Source of the DNA: Candidatus Ozemobacteraceae bacterium
GTDB taxonomy: Bacteria > Muiribacteriota > Ozemobacteria > Ozemobacterales > Ozemobacteraceae
Length of the DNA: 14,726 nucleotides
Assembly: GCA_035373905.1 (NCBI GenBank)
Contig: DAOSOK010000064.1
Location: forward strand, 1 to 14,726
Direction: 5' to 3'
Part shown: positions 5,414 to 12,874 of the stretch, one piece after another
How the letters are laid out: every line of letters begins with the position of its first letter
Position numbering within the stretch: the first letter of the stretch is position 1
The notes under the pieces: generated by a model
Databases searched by the model: none
What the model was told of the DNA's origin: nothing
Seen by the model: the letters and a program-made list of their open reading frames with translations, nothing else
Position numbers and translations under genes: made by a program

Positions 5414-7861
5414 TCAGCTCTCGCCGGTGTCGGGCCGTTGGAGAAGCCAGAAGAGCGCGATCGACAGGTAGCAGGCGGCGGCGAGGAAGGCGAGCCCGCT
5501 GAAGCCGATACGCATCGCGAGGAGGGGGGCGCCCAGGGTCGCCAGAACCGACGCGAAACCGTTGGCGCCCCATGCCCAGGGAGCCAGGTCTTCGTCGGTT
5601 TTCATGATGTGCCGGAACCCGAGGGGAAAGAAGATGCCCATGGGAAACGCAAGCGGGGCGATGAACAGCATTCCCAGAGGAAACTTCTGCCAGTCGGGAA
5701 GGTGCATGGCGATCCGTATCGCCCCATCGAGCAGCCACGGGCTGGAAGCGGCGAGCAGGGCGACGACAGCGGCGCCCGTTATGCCGGCCTTTCCGGGGCG
5801 TTTCGCGACAATGTCGCTTGCCATGCTTCCGAGGCCGCTGAAGACGAGGAAGCCGGCGATGACCGTGGCCGCGGAATACACGGGGTGGCCGAGGAAAAGG
5901 ACGAGCTTCTGCATGCACCCCATTTCGAGAAGCATGTATCCGGCGCCGATGGCGCAGAAATAGCCGAGCGACGCCATATTTTTCCGCGACACCCCTCGCC
6001 ATCCGCGGACGACCACGATCGGAAACAGCAGGAGAAGGACGGTCAGGAAACCCGCCTGGATCATGGCCAGAACCATCAACAACGAGCCGAGTTCGACGAA
6101 CGGGCGGGCCCTGTTGCCGAACTGCGCGAACAGGTCGGAAAGGCTGCTCCATTTCAGAAAATGGTAGAAATATGGTCGATCGTCCGTTGCCGCGGAAATC
6201 CGGAAAGGATATGCATTGATATATTCGTTGCGCCCGTCCCCGAGCAGGGCTTCGGAGCCTTCCTCATACCAGGGTCTGTCGAGTCGGTGATGAAGGCTCG
6301 TCCCGGAAGCCGTCGAGTCGGGCATGCGACAGACATCGAACGACCGCTCCGCGCAAAAGCGTCGGATTGCGCTCAACGCCGTCGGAGCGGGCGGATTTCG
6401 GAAACACAGGATGGTCACGGTCGCCCAGTTGCGGATCATGACGATGTTCGCGGCGGGATCGGCGCCGGCCCTTTCGAGCGCCTGGGCCATGGCGTCGACG
6501 ATCTTGAGGGCGTCTCTCGGCGGCACCTCTGCCCATCGCGTCACCGAGATGACCCCGCCCGGCTTCAAACGCCGCACCATCTCCTCGAACGCTTCAACCG
6601 TGAACAGATACGACTCCTGGCCTGCCCGCAGACCGGCGCCGGCGAAACCGAACGCATCGACCAGAGACATCTGGATCAGGTCGTAGGTTCTCACGGTCGT
6701 CGCAAGGTAGTTTCGCGCTTCCCTGTTCAGGATGACCACGCCCAACACCGAAGCGATAGTTCCGCTGCGCTCGCGCAGAGGCCCCCGTAACGCACCGATC
6801 ACCGCGTCGTTCATCTCGAGAGCGGTCACCGAACCGGCCTTTTTCAATATTGCCTGATGTATATCAGCCCCCCCGCCGACGCCGACGACCAGAACTTCGG
6901 GCCGGTCGAGAAACGAGTATGCGACGGCCGAGGTCATGCGGTCGAGGAAGCCGCGCTCCCGATCGTCCCGACAGCGATACACCGGCGCAGGCTGATCCCC
7001 GTCGAGAAGAAGAACCGAGTGGGAAGGCACGGTTCCGCGATATCCCAGTTCGAGACCGGGAGCGAGATGGATATTCGGCCCTTCCAGGACGTCGAGTCTC
7101 CCGAGCGGACTTCTGGCGGTGTGTACAGAAACGGTTTCCGGCATGCATCCAAAGACGGGAAGGGCCTTGTATTCCGACATCGCGGGCTCGGCGGGCACCA
7201 CGACATGCATTCCCGCGAGAACGATTCCCGCGGCGGAGACGATCGCGGTGTGGCGGCTGTCTCCCTTCTCACCCAGCATCCACGCTGCGGCAACCCCCAA
7301 CCAAGCGGCGATCCAGAGTAATCCGACGGGCGTGAACCGGAAGAGCAGCAACATCCCAAAAACGGCTCCCGCCGCCGAGCCGAAGAAACCTGCGGCATAA
7401 GCCGCGCCCACGCACTCGCCCGCCTCCAACAAGCAGGCGGCGATCCCCAGATTGCCGGCGATGAACGGCAGAAGGGCGACGAACTCGAGCGACAGGAGAT
7501 GGACGCTTTGATATACGTCCCATGTTATATATAATGGATTCAATTTCACCCAGCCGCTTCCCGCAAGCGCAACGGGCACCAGCAGAGCAAACGCCACCAT
7601 GGCGGAACGACTTGTCAGGACGCGGCCGAAGACGGAACACGTCCGGAGGACGGCGAGAAGCGCGCCGCTGATGCCGCAACCGAGCATGGCGACGCCGATG
7701 ATCATGCCGGCAAAATGGCTCCAGAACCTCTCCGCAAGCAGTCTCATCAGTCCGAATTCCAGCAGCATCAGCGCGAACGAGGTAAAAAACAACGCGGCAT
7801 GGAGCCGCCGCCCCGAACGGCGGCCGGATATGAGAGAATTTTCCCTATTTGCGGACTTCAT
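5414..7861 (-). CDS. Polytopic membrane protein with spermidine-synthase-like domain
   Basis: An 815-residue three-part protein: an N-terminal membrane region (about residues 20-240, six or so spans), a soluble Rossmann methyltransferase / aminopropyltransferase-fold domain (about 260-555) and a C-terminal membrane region (about 585-810). The nucleotide-binding loop is VLVVGVGGGADIHQA (from residue 323), followed by an acidic strand end in ALEMNDAVI. A later YDLIQMSLVDAFGF segment aligns with the SpeE stretch that holds the catalytic Asp (FDVIISDCTDP), but the neighbouring polyamine-binding acidic residues are not conserved. It is therefore probably not a standard polyamine synthase. It belongs to the membrane spermidine-synthase-like group, whose substrate I do not know. 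The ATG at 7861 is chosen over one 63 bases upstream: it has AGGA close by and overlaps pcm by only 17 bases. It is third in the minus-strand operon, translationally coupled to pcm. Confidence 0.85.
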   Translation of the reverse strand: MKSANRENSLISGRRSGRRLHAALFFTSFALMLLEFGLMRLLAERFWSHFAGMIIGVAMLGCGISGALLAVLRTCSVFGRVLTSRSAMVAFALLVPVALAGSGWVKLNPLYITWDVYQSVHLLSLEFVALLPFIAGNLGIAACLLEAGECVGAAYAAGFFGSAAGAVFGMLLLFRFTPVGLLWIAAWLGVAAAWMLGEKGDSRHTAIVSAAGIVLAGMHVVVPAEPAMSEYKALPVFGCMPETVSVHTARSPLGRLDVLEGPNIHLAPGLELGYRGTVPSHSVLLLDGDQPAPVYRCRDDRERGFLDRMTSAVAYSFLDRPEVLVVGVGGGADIHQAILKKAGSVTALEMNDAVIGALRGPLRERSGTIASVLGVVILNREARNYLATTVRTYDLIQMSLVDAFGFAGAGLRAGQESYLFTVEAFEEMVRRLKPGGVISVTRWAEVPPRDALKIVDAMAQALERAGADPAANIVMIRNWATVTILCFRNPPAPTALSAIRRFCAERSFDVCRMPDSTASGTSLHHRLDRPWYEEGSEALLGDGRNEYINAYPFRISAATDDRPYFYHFLKWSSLSDLFAQFGNRARPFVELGSLLMVLAMIQAGFLTVLLLLFPIVVVRGWRGVSRKNMASLGYFCAIGAGYMLLEMGCMQKLVLFLGHPVYSAATVIAGFLVFSGLGSMASDIVAKRPGKAGITGAAVVALLAASSPWLLDGAIRIAMHLPDWQKFPLGMLFIAPLAFPMGIFFPLGFRHIMKTDEDLAPWAWGANGFASVLATLGAPLLAMRIGFSGLAFLAAACYLSIALFWLLQRPDTGES

Positions 7862-8687
7862 CTTTCCTGACGAGGGGAACGAAGCGCACCCCCATGACAG
7901 CTTCGCTGGTGACTGAGCCGTCATCGCCCTTGAAGACGACCAGGAGCCATTGGGGCGAGAACGGAGCTCCGACAGGGATCACCATGCGACCGCCCGTCGC
8001 GAGCTGGTCTATCAGCGGCGGCGGAACCTCGCCGGCGGCGCATGTGACGATGATGCCGTCGAAGGGAGCTTCGGACGGCCATCCGTGATAGCCGTCCGCG
8101 TGACGCACGCGCACCTCGCCGTATCCAAGACGGCCGAGCCGTTCCGCCGCCGATTCGGCGAGTTCCCGGATGATCTCGACCGTCCAGACACGGTGTCCCA
8201 GTTCGGCCAGGACGGCGGCCTGGTATCCCGAGCCCGTGCCGATTTCGAGCACCTTCGCCCCCGAAGCCAGCCGCAGCAGCCGGGTCATCTCTGCGACGAT
8301 ATACGGCTGCGAGATTGTCTGACCGTACCCGATCGGCAGAGGGGAATCGTCGTATGCCGCCGTTCCGTACGGGAACGGGACGAACTCGTGACGCGGCACG
8401 GCCGCCATGACGCACAGTATCGTCTCATCCGTCATGCCGTATCCCCGAATCGTCTCGACCATCGCGACGCGCTCGCCGCTCCGCGATGGCGCACCATCGG
8501 CCCGGAGTGAAACGTCGACGGTCTTCGAGACGCCGAGAACGGCTGGACCGACCGGCACCCCGGATCCACCAGCGGGCAGTGTGCCTCGCCGAAGGAATGG
8601 AGCGTATTTCACCATGAACGCGCAAACCACGAGCATCAGAACGAGCGCGACGAACCGGATGTGGCCGCCGGTTTTTGCCGGCATCAT
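7845..8687 (-). CDS. pcm: Membrane-anchored protein-L-isoaspartate O-methyltransferase
   Basis: Uses S-adenosylmethionine to methylate L-isoaspartyl residues and so starts their repair in aged proteins. 280 residues: a hydrophobic segment at about 11-27, a linker rich in Gly/Pro/Val to about 70, then a full PIMT domain. Motifs: the family signature GYGQTISQPYIVAEM (120-134), SAM motif I VLEIGTGSGYQ (146-156), VWTVEI ending the second strand (Glu171), and the late GGRMVIPVG segment. The single N-terminal hydrophobic stretch followed by the linker suggests an inner-membrane anchor with the catalytic domain outside; a lipobox is not present (LVVC lacks the small residue before Cys). The start is fixed by GGAGGTGA at 8692-8699, seven bases from the ATG. 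The usual enzyme is 205-230 residues, so the N-terminal 60-70 are extra. It is second gene of the operon. Confidence 0.93.
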   Translation of the reverse strand: MMPAKTGGHIRFVALVLMLVVCAFMVKYAPFLRRGTLPAGGSGVPVGPAVLGVSKTVDVSLRADGAPSRSGERVAMVETIRGYGMTDETILCVMAAVPRHEFVPFPYGTAAYDDSPLPIGYGQTISQPYIVAEMTRLLRLASGAKVLEIGTGSGYQAAVLAELGHRVWTVEIIRELAESAAERLGRLGYGEVRVRHADGYHGWPSEAPFDGIIVTCAAGEVPPPLIDQLATGGRMVIPVGAPFSPQWLLVVFKGDDGSVTSEAVMGVRFVPLVRKDEVRK

Positions 8688-8691
8688 TCCA

Positions 8692-8699
8692 TCACCTCC
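8692..8699 (-). promoter_or_regulatory. Near-perfect Shine-Dalgarno GGAGGTGA for pcm
   Basis: Eight bases complementary to the 16S 3' end, with GGAGG seven bases from the ATG at 8687. It decides the start and therefore confirms that the hydrophobic N-terminus of the isoaspartate methyltransferase is really translated. Confidence 0.85.
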
Positions 8700-8700
8700 G

Positions 8701-8719
8701 CTGCCGGGCCGGCCGGCAG
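8701..8719. repeat. GC-rich inverted repeat between MBL gene and pcm
   Basis: CTGCCGG and CCGGCAG arms (7 bases each) around a 5-base GCCGG loop, in the 49-base gap between the stop of the metallo-beta-lactamase gene and the pcm ribosome binding site. No T-tract follows on either side, so a partial attenuator, processing site or mRNA-stabilising hairpin is more likely than a full terminator. Confidence 0.5.
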
Positions 8720-8736
8720 GATATCGGGGACGGCGT

Positions 8737-10326
8737 TCAGGAGGCTTGTTTCAGGGTTTCCGAGATGCGCAGCAGGATCGTCCGGCGTTTGTCTTCATCG
8801 CTCTGAGAGCGCATGAAATCGGCCAACTGAAGCATGAGACCGGCGTAGAGGTTGTAGGAATCGACCTTCGGAAGTTCCGGAACGGCGGCGGGCGCCGGTT
8901 TCGGAGTGGCGGCGGGAGTCGCGGGAAGCGCGATGAGATCGACCGTCTGGCCAAGCGCCGGCACATCGACGGCGAACCCTTTCATCTCGCGAATTTTGGC
9001 GGCAAGCTCGTTCCGCGCATCGTCTTCCCCGTGAACGATGAACACCCTGTCGCGCACGGCCGGAATCTTCGACACCCATTCCAACAGGCCGTTCTGGTCG
9101 GCATGGCCGGAATAGCCTGACATGTCGGCAATCCTGGCCTTGACGGCGACTTCGGTGCCATGGATGCGGACCGTCTTTTCGCCGTCGAGAAGAAGCCTTC
9201 CGAGCGTGCCTTCGGCCTGGTAGCCGACGAACAGAACCGTGTTCTGCGGTTTCCAGAGTTGGTGGCGCAGATGGTGCTTGATGCGGCCTGCGTCGCACAT
9301 GCCGCTCGACGACATGATGATCGAGCCGCGAGCGTTGTTGAGTTCCTTCGACTCCTCGACCGAGCGCGTGAAGCGGAAATGGCTCGCGTCGAACAGTTTT
9401 CCGCGCTTCTTCAGCAGGTTCGTCGCATCCTCGTCATACAGCTCGGGATACTTCGCGAACACCTTGGTCGAGTCGCTGGCCAGCGGCGAATCGACGGTCA
9501 CCTGCACCTCGGGAATCTCGCGCCGCTCCATCAGGATGGTCAGATCGTGCATCAGGTCCTGGGTCCGCTCGACCGCGAACGCCGGGATGATGAGGTTTCC
9601 GCCGCGCTTGATCGTGTCGTTGACGACCTTCGAAAGCTGCTTCAGGCGAGCTTCCTTGTCGTCGGGCGGCCGCACGCGGTTCCCGTAGGTGGATTCGACG
9701 AGAAGGATGTCGGTGTCGCTCGCGTATTCCGGGTCCTTGATGATCGGATGGTCTTTCGAGCCGAGGTCTCCCGAGAAAATGATGCGTTTGTCGACGCCTT
9801 CGCGCCTGATCCGGATGTCGAGAAACGCGGAGCCGAGGAGGTGGCCGGCGTTCCTGAACGTCACGGAAATGCCCTGCGCGGGTTCGATCGCCTCACCTTC
9901 TCTCGCAGACTTCATGAGCGTGAGGGTCTTGTTTGCATCTTCTTCAGTATATATCGGCTGAAGTTCTTCAAGCCCCTTCCGTTCGTTGCGGCGGTTCTTC
10001 ATCTCAACTTCGGACTCCTGGATGCGCGCCGAGTCAGGAAGCATGTATCCCATCAGGTCGACGGTGGGGCCGGTTCCCCAGATGGCGCCCGAAAAGCCGT
10101 GTTTCACGAGCTTCGGCAGCAGTCCCGTGTGATCGATATGCGCGTGGGTCACCAGCACGAAATCGATCTCGCCGGGTGCGAAGGGAAACGCGCCGTAGTT
10201 TCGTTCGCGCAGGGTCTTGCTGCCCTGGAACATGCCGCAGTCGACGAGGAACCTGATGTCACCCGTCTCGACCTCGTAACAGGATCCGGTCACGCAGCCG
10301 GCGGCACCATGGAATGTGATCTTCAT
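8737..10326 (-). CDS. Beta-CASP metallo-beta-lactamase RNase-like protein
   Basis: A 529-residue member of the MBL-fold, beta-CASP family (CPSF73/YSH1-like; RNA-specific metallohydrolases), probably a zinc-dependent endo- or exoribonuclease in the cytoplasm. Metal-binding motifs: HAHIDH (H61, H63, D65, H66), AGHLLGSA (H162), FSGDLG (D187), then beta-CASP motif SSSGMCDAGR (338-347), GYSGHAD (H408) and the final VHGE (H432). All expected ligands are present, so the enzyme should be active. After about residue 450 comes a Pro/Ala-rich linker (PATPAATPKPAPAAVPELP) and a roughly 50-residue helical tail, which standard members lack. The start at 10326 is preferred over an ATG 21 bases upstream, because AAGGAG lies seven bases before it and the protein then begins at the first beta-strand, MKITFHGAA. 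It is first gene of the minus-strand operon with pcm and the spermidine-synthase-like gene. Confidence 0.95.
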   Translation of the reverse strand: MKITFHGAAGCVTGSCYEVETGDIRFLVDCGMFQGSKTLRERNYGAFPFAPGEIDFVLVTHAHIDHTGLLPKLVKHGFSGAIWGTGPTVDLMGYMLPDSARIQESEVEMKNRRNERKGLEELQPIYTEEDANKTLTLMKSAREGEAIEPAQGISVTFRNAGHLLGSAFLDIRIRREGVDKRIIFSGDLGSKDHPIIKDPEYASDTDILLVESTYGNRVRPPDDKEARLKQLSKVVNDTIKRGGNLIIPAFAVERTQDLMHDLTILMERREIPEVQVTVDSPLASDSTKVFAKYPELYDEDATNLLKKRGKLFDASHFRFTRSVEESKELNNARGSIIMSSSGMCDAGRIKHHLRHQLWKPQNTVLFVGYQAEGTLGRLLLDGEKTVRIHGTEVAVKARIADMSGYSGHADQNGLLEWVSKIPAVRDRVFIVHGEDDARNELAAKIREMKGFAVDVPALGQTVDLIALPATPAATPKPAPAAVPELPKVDSYNLYAGLMLQLADFMRSQSDEDKRRTILLRISETLKQAS

Positions 10327-10333
10327 ACATCCT

Positions 10334-10339
10334 CTCCTT
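10334..10339 (-). promoter_or_regulatory. Shine-Dalgarno AAGGAG fixing the MBL gene start
   Basis: AAGGAG read on the minus strand, seven bases before the ATG at 10326. The upstream in-frame ATG at 10347 has no comparable site and would translate through this one. Confidence 0.75.
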
Positions 10340-10376
10340 GCCATCACGGGATCATGTCACACGACCAGCGACGCCC

Positions 10377-10382
10377 ATTATA
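10377..10382 (-). promoter_or_regulatory. Perfect TATAAT -10 for the minus-strand operon
   Basis: TATAAT on the minus strand, preceded directly by TG, would start transcription near 10370 and give a leader of about 44 bases to the ATG at 10326. The -35 region is poor and falls in the T-run of the upstream terminator, so the promoter may need an activator or rely on the -10 and its TG. Confidence 0.5.
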
Positions 10383-10395
10383 CATGAAGGCAGAG

Positions 10396-10420
10396 AAAAA
10401 AAGCCTGTTCCGGGCGCAGG
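10396..10420 (-). terminator. Probable intrinsic terminator after the 142-residue gene
   Basis: Read on the minus strand: CCTG (10420-10417), 9-base loop, CAGG (10407-10404), one C, then seven T (10402-10396). The stem is only four base pairs, though the T-run is strong. It lies 11 bases after the stop at 10432 and separates that gene from the operon promoter at 10377. Confidence 0.42.
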
Positions 10421-10431
10421 TTTTCGGCAGG

Positions 10432-10860
10432 TTACGATCTGATGACCGTCTTGACGGGAATCTTCTTCTTTTTCGCGTATTCGAGGAGCTTGTCGCGACG
10501 CATCGTGTGATACACGCGGAACGGGTGCTGATGCCCCTCGAGCATGTAGGACATCTCGACGATCGTGTGATACAGGTTGTAGACGACCGTCACGCCCGTA
10601 ATCTCGCCTTCCTCGGCGGCGTCGAAACTCTTGGGAACATGCCCGACGAGGCCGTAGCGGCCTTTCCCGATCACGTACACGTAGCTCTGGAGAGCCGGCC
10701 CGAGCACCTTGAACTCTTCCGGGCTCAGCGGGATATACGTGAATACCGTGCCGAGATCGCCGTCATCGAGCTGAACGGCCCAGGGCCGCGCGAACTCTTT
10801 CAAGGAAAGCGCCTCGCGGATCTGATCGAACACTTCGTTTGTGAGGGGTTTTGCTCCCAT
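10432..10860 (-). CDS. Uncharacterised 142-residue protein
   Basis: I do not recognise this family. It has no signal peptide or membrane span and looks like a small soluble alpha/beta protein: a helical N-terminus (EVFDQIREALSLKEF), a beta-rich middle (WAVQLDD, TVFTYIPL, SYVYVIGKGRYGLVGHVPK, GVTVVYNLYHTIVEMSYML) and a basic C-terminus with KKKKIP and a helix before it. The start is a choice between ATG at 10860 and ATG at 10869; neither has a ribosome binding site. The best promoter (10868-10896) would begin the mRNA at or one base before the 10860 ATG, so this start and leaderless translation fit each other. Codon use resembles the neighbours and the frame is well kept, so it is a real gene. 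It is divergent from the OPT transporter gene and separated from the downstream operon by a probable terminator. Confidence 0.78.
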   Translation of the reverse strand: MGAKPLTNEVFDQIREALSLKEFARPWAVQLDDGDLGTVFTYIPLSPEEFKVLGPALQSYVYVIGKGRYGLVGHVPKSFDAAEEGEITGVTVVYNLYHTIVEMSYMLEGHQHPFRVYHTMRRDKLLEYAKKKKIPVKTVIRS

Positions 10861-10867
10861 GGCGTGC

Positions 10868-10896
10868 ATTGTAGGGCAACGCCGGGGAGCATGCAA
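10868..10896 (-). promoter_or_regulatory. Promoter giving a probable leaderless mRNA
   Basis: Minus strand: TTGCAT (10896-10891), exactly 17 bases, then TACAAT (10873-10868; 5 of 6 to consensus). Seven bases separate the -10 from the ATG at 10860, so the expected first base of the mRNA is about 10861. The -35 keeps only TTG of the consensus. Confidence 0.45.
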
Positions 10897-10972
10897 GAAA
10901 AAAGTATGCTGAACGAGAAGCGGAGTTCTGGTAAATTGGTAACACCCGTTTCGGCGGGCCCATTCCCCATCC

Positions 10973-10976
10973 GGAG
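10973..10976 (+). promoter_or_regulatory. Shine-Dalgarno GGAG selecting the GTG start of the OPT gene
   Basis: GGAG, seven bases before GTG at 10984. It is the only good site near the N-terminus of the transporter; the in-frame ATG at 10906 has none and would overlap the divergent promoter region. Confidence 0.6.
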
Positions 10977-10983
10977 AAACATC

Positions 10984-12798
10984 GTGAACCAGCCGTCAGC
11001 CGCCATCGATCCGAATGTCCAACATCCCGAGGTGATTGATTACGACACTTCGTTCAGGCTTACGCCGCGCGCCGTCATCACCGGCATGATTCTCGGCGGT
11101 ATCATGAGCCTGTCGAACCTGTATGTCGCGCTCAAGACCGGCTGGAGCATCGGCGTCTCGATCACCGCGGGCATTCTCGGTTTCGCGATTTTCGCTTTCA
11201 TGCACCGGGCCGGCATCATCAAGACCGGCCTCGACCTGCAGGAAAACAACTACCTGAAATCCGTCGCCAGCGCCGCCGGATACATGACCGGCGGCGGGAC
11301 GGTCGCCGCGATTCCGGCGCTGATGATGCTCACCGGCGAACCCATGCCCGCCTGGACGATGTTCTTCTGGATCTCCTCGATCGCGATGATGGGCGTCATC
11401 ATGGCCATCCCGATGAAGCAACAGATGATCAACGTCGAGAAGCTCCGGTTCCCGACGGGCATCGCGGCCGCTGAGACGCTGCAGGCGTTGCACAGCAAGG
11501 GCGGCGAAGGTTCAGACAAGGCCCGTCTGCTGGGCATCGGCGGTATCGCAGGCGCCATCGTCGCGTTCCTGCGCGACTTCAAGACCTCGTTCATGCCCTG
11601 GAACCTGCCCGAAAAAATCAAGATTCCGTATATCACCATCGCCGGCCAGCCACTCGAGAAGTTCACGCTTTCCTTCGAAGGCAGCCTGATCATGATCGGC
11701 GCGGGCGCGATCATGGGCTTCCGGGCCGCCTGGAGCATGCTGCTGGGCGCATTGATCAATTTCGCCATCCTGGCCCCGCTCCTGTATTCGAACGGCATCA
11801 TCGACGCGAAGCTCGGATACAAGAACATCGTCGCCTGGAGCGTCTGGTTCGGCTCGGCGATGATTCTCACGAGCGGGCTGCTGGCGTTCGCGTTCCAGTG
11901 GAAATCCGTTCTTCGCGCCATCAAGAGCGTCGGCTCAGCTTTCACGGGAAAGAAGGTCGACGCGGCCTTCGAGAAGGAAGTCCCGATGCTCTGGTTCTTC
12001 ATCGGGATGCTCATCTTCACCCCGATCATCGTCTATCTCGAACACCTCTTCTTCGGCATCAAATACTGGATGGGTCTGCTTTCCGTCATCCTCGGCTTTT
12101 TCATCGCCATCGTCGCCTGCCGCGCCACCGGCGAGACCGACACGACCCCGACCGGCGCGCTCGGCAAGATCACGCAGATCACGTTCGGCATCCTCGACCC
12201 GGGCAACGTCACGACAAACCTGATGACGGCGAACGTCACGGGCGGCGTCGGCCTCCACTCGGCCGATCTGCTCACCGATCTCAAGACCGGCTACATCCTC
12301 AAGGCCGACCCGAAACAGCAGTTTTGGGCGCAGTTTTTCGGCGTCATCGCCGGCTCGCTGTTCGTCGTGCCGGCCTACAACCTGCTGATCCCGACCCCCG
12401 ACGTTCTCGGCTCCGACCAATGGCCCGCCCCGGGCGCGCAGACCTGGAAAGGCGTCGCGGCCATGCTCGCGCAGGGCTTCTCGACCCTGCACTGGTCGGC
12501 CCAGCTTTCGCTGGTCATCGGCGGCATCCTCGGCATTCTGATCGTGCTCGCCGAGCGCAGGTGGCCCGAATACCGCAAGTATATCCCCTCTGCGACCGGC
12601 CTCGGCCTCGCATTCACCACCCCGGCCTTCAACACGATCTCGATGTTCATCGGCGCCTGCATCACCCTGGTCCTCGAGAAGAAAGACAAGGATATCGCGG
12701 AACGAACCGTCGTGCCCGTCAGCTCGGGCTTCATCGCAGGCGAAAGTCTGATCGGTGTCGTCATAGCTGCGCTCGCCGTCATCGGCATAGTAAAATAG
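10984..12798 (+). CDS. OPT-family oligopeptide transporter
   Basis: A 604-residue inner-membrane permease of the OPT family, which imports oligopeptides or, in some members, metal-chelate complexes by proton coupling. About 14 to 16 hydrophobic spans are visible. Family marks: an opening cytosolic segment ending in LTPRAVITGMILG, the conserved LQENNYLKSVASAAGYMTGG stretch in place of a loop (about residues 82-101), FPTGIAAAETLQA, and GETDTTPTGALGKITQ (from Gly383), the bacterial OPT signature. The length matches bacterial members, shorter than yeast and plant ones. GTG at 10984 is chosen from its GGAG; a frame stretching back to 9160 is not translated, because it lies opposite two real genes. 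The gene stands alone, with a strong terminator behind it. Substrate cannot be told from sequence. Confidence 0.93.
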   Translation: MNQPSAAIDPNVQHPEVIDYDTSFRLTPRAVITGMILGGIMSLSNLYVALKTGWSIGVSITAGILGFAIFAFMHRAGIIKTGLDLQENNYLKSVASAAGYMTGGGTVAAIPALMMLTGEPMPAWTMFFWISSIAMMGVIMAIPMKQQMINVEKLRFPTGIAAAETLQALHSKGGEGSDKARLLGIGGIAGAIVAFLRDFKTSFMPWNLPEKIKIPYITIAGQPLEKFTLSFEGSLIMIGAGAIMGFRAAWSMLLGALINFAILAPLLYSNGIIDAKLGYKNIVAWSVWFGSAMILTSGLLAFAFQWKSVLRAIKSVGSAFTGKKVDAAFEKEVPMLWFFIGMLIFTPIIVYLEHLFFGIKYWMGLLSVILGFFIAIVACRATGETDTTPTGALGKITQITFGILDPGNVTTNLMTANVTGGVGLHSADLLTDLKTGYILKADPKQQFWAQFFGVIAGSLFVVPAYNLLIPTPDVLGSDQWPAPGAQTWKGVAAMLAQGFSTLHWSAQLSLVIGGILGILIVLAERRWPEYRKYIPSATGLGLAFTTPAFNTISMFIGACITLVLEKKDKDIAERTVVPVSSGFIAGESLIGVVIAALAVIGIVK

Positions 12799-12811
12799 CA
12801 TACTTTATTAT

Positions 12812-12841
12812 AAACCCCCGAACGATTCGTTCGGGGGTTTT
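12812..12841. terminator. Bidirectional intrinsic terminator
   Basis: A 13-base-pair perfect stem, AAACCCCCGAACG (12812-12824) with CGTTCGGGGGTTT (12828-12840), around an ATT loop, then a further T at 12841. On the minus strand the stem is followed by TTTATAAT. It ends the OPT gene 13 bases after its stop and can also end the convergent racemase transcript. Confidence 0.92.
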
Positions 12842-12874
12842 GTTTCGTTTATGGAATCGGATGCGACAGGCCCG

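Noticed and set aside
5438..6790. 450-codon plus-strand frame opposite the spermidine-synthase-like gene
   Set aside because: Low-complexity Glu/Arg/Gly-rich shadow; the minus strand shows clear membrane spans and a SAM-binding loop.
10909..10937. Possible promoter for the OPT gene (CTGAAC, 17 bases, TAAATT)
   Set aside because: Both hexamers match consensus poorly (3 and 4 of 6); listed only as a possibility for mapping.
9160..10983. Very long plus-strand frame running into the OPT gene (would make a 1212-residue fusion)
   Set aside because: It lies opposite the metallo-beta-lactamase and the 142-residue gene, both with strong motifs or good signals. The plus-strand translation there is Arg/Asp/Val-rich shadow sequence with no recognisable domain, and the OPT start has its own ribosome binding site at 10973.
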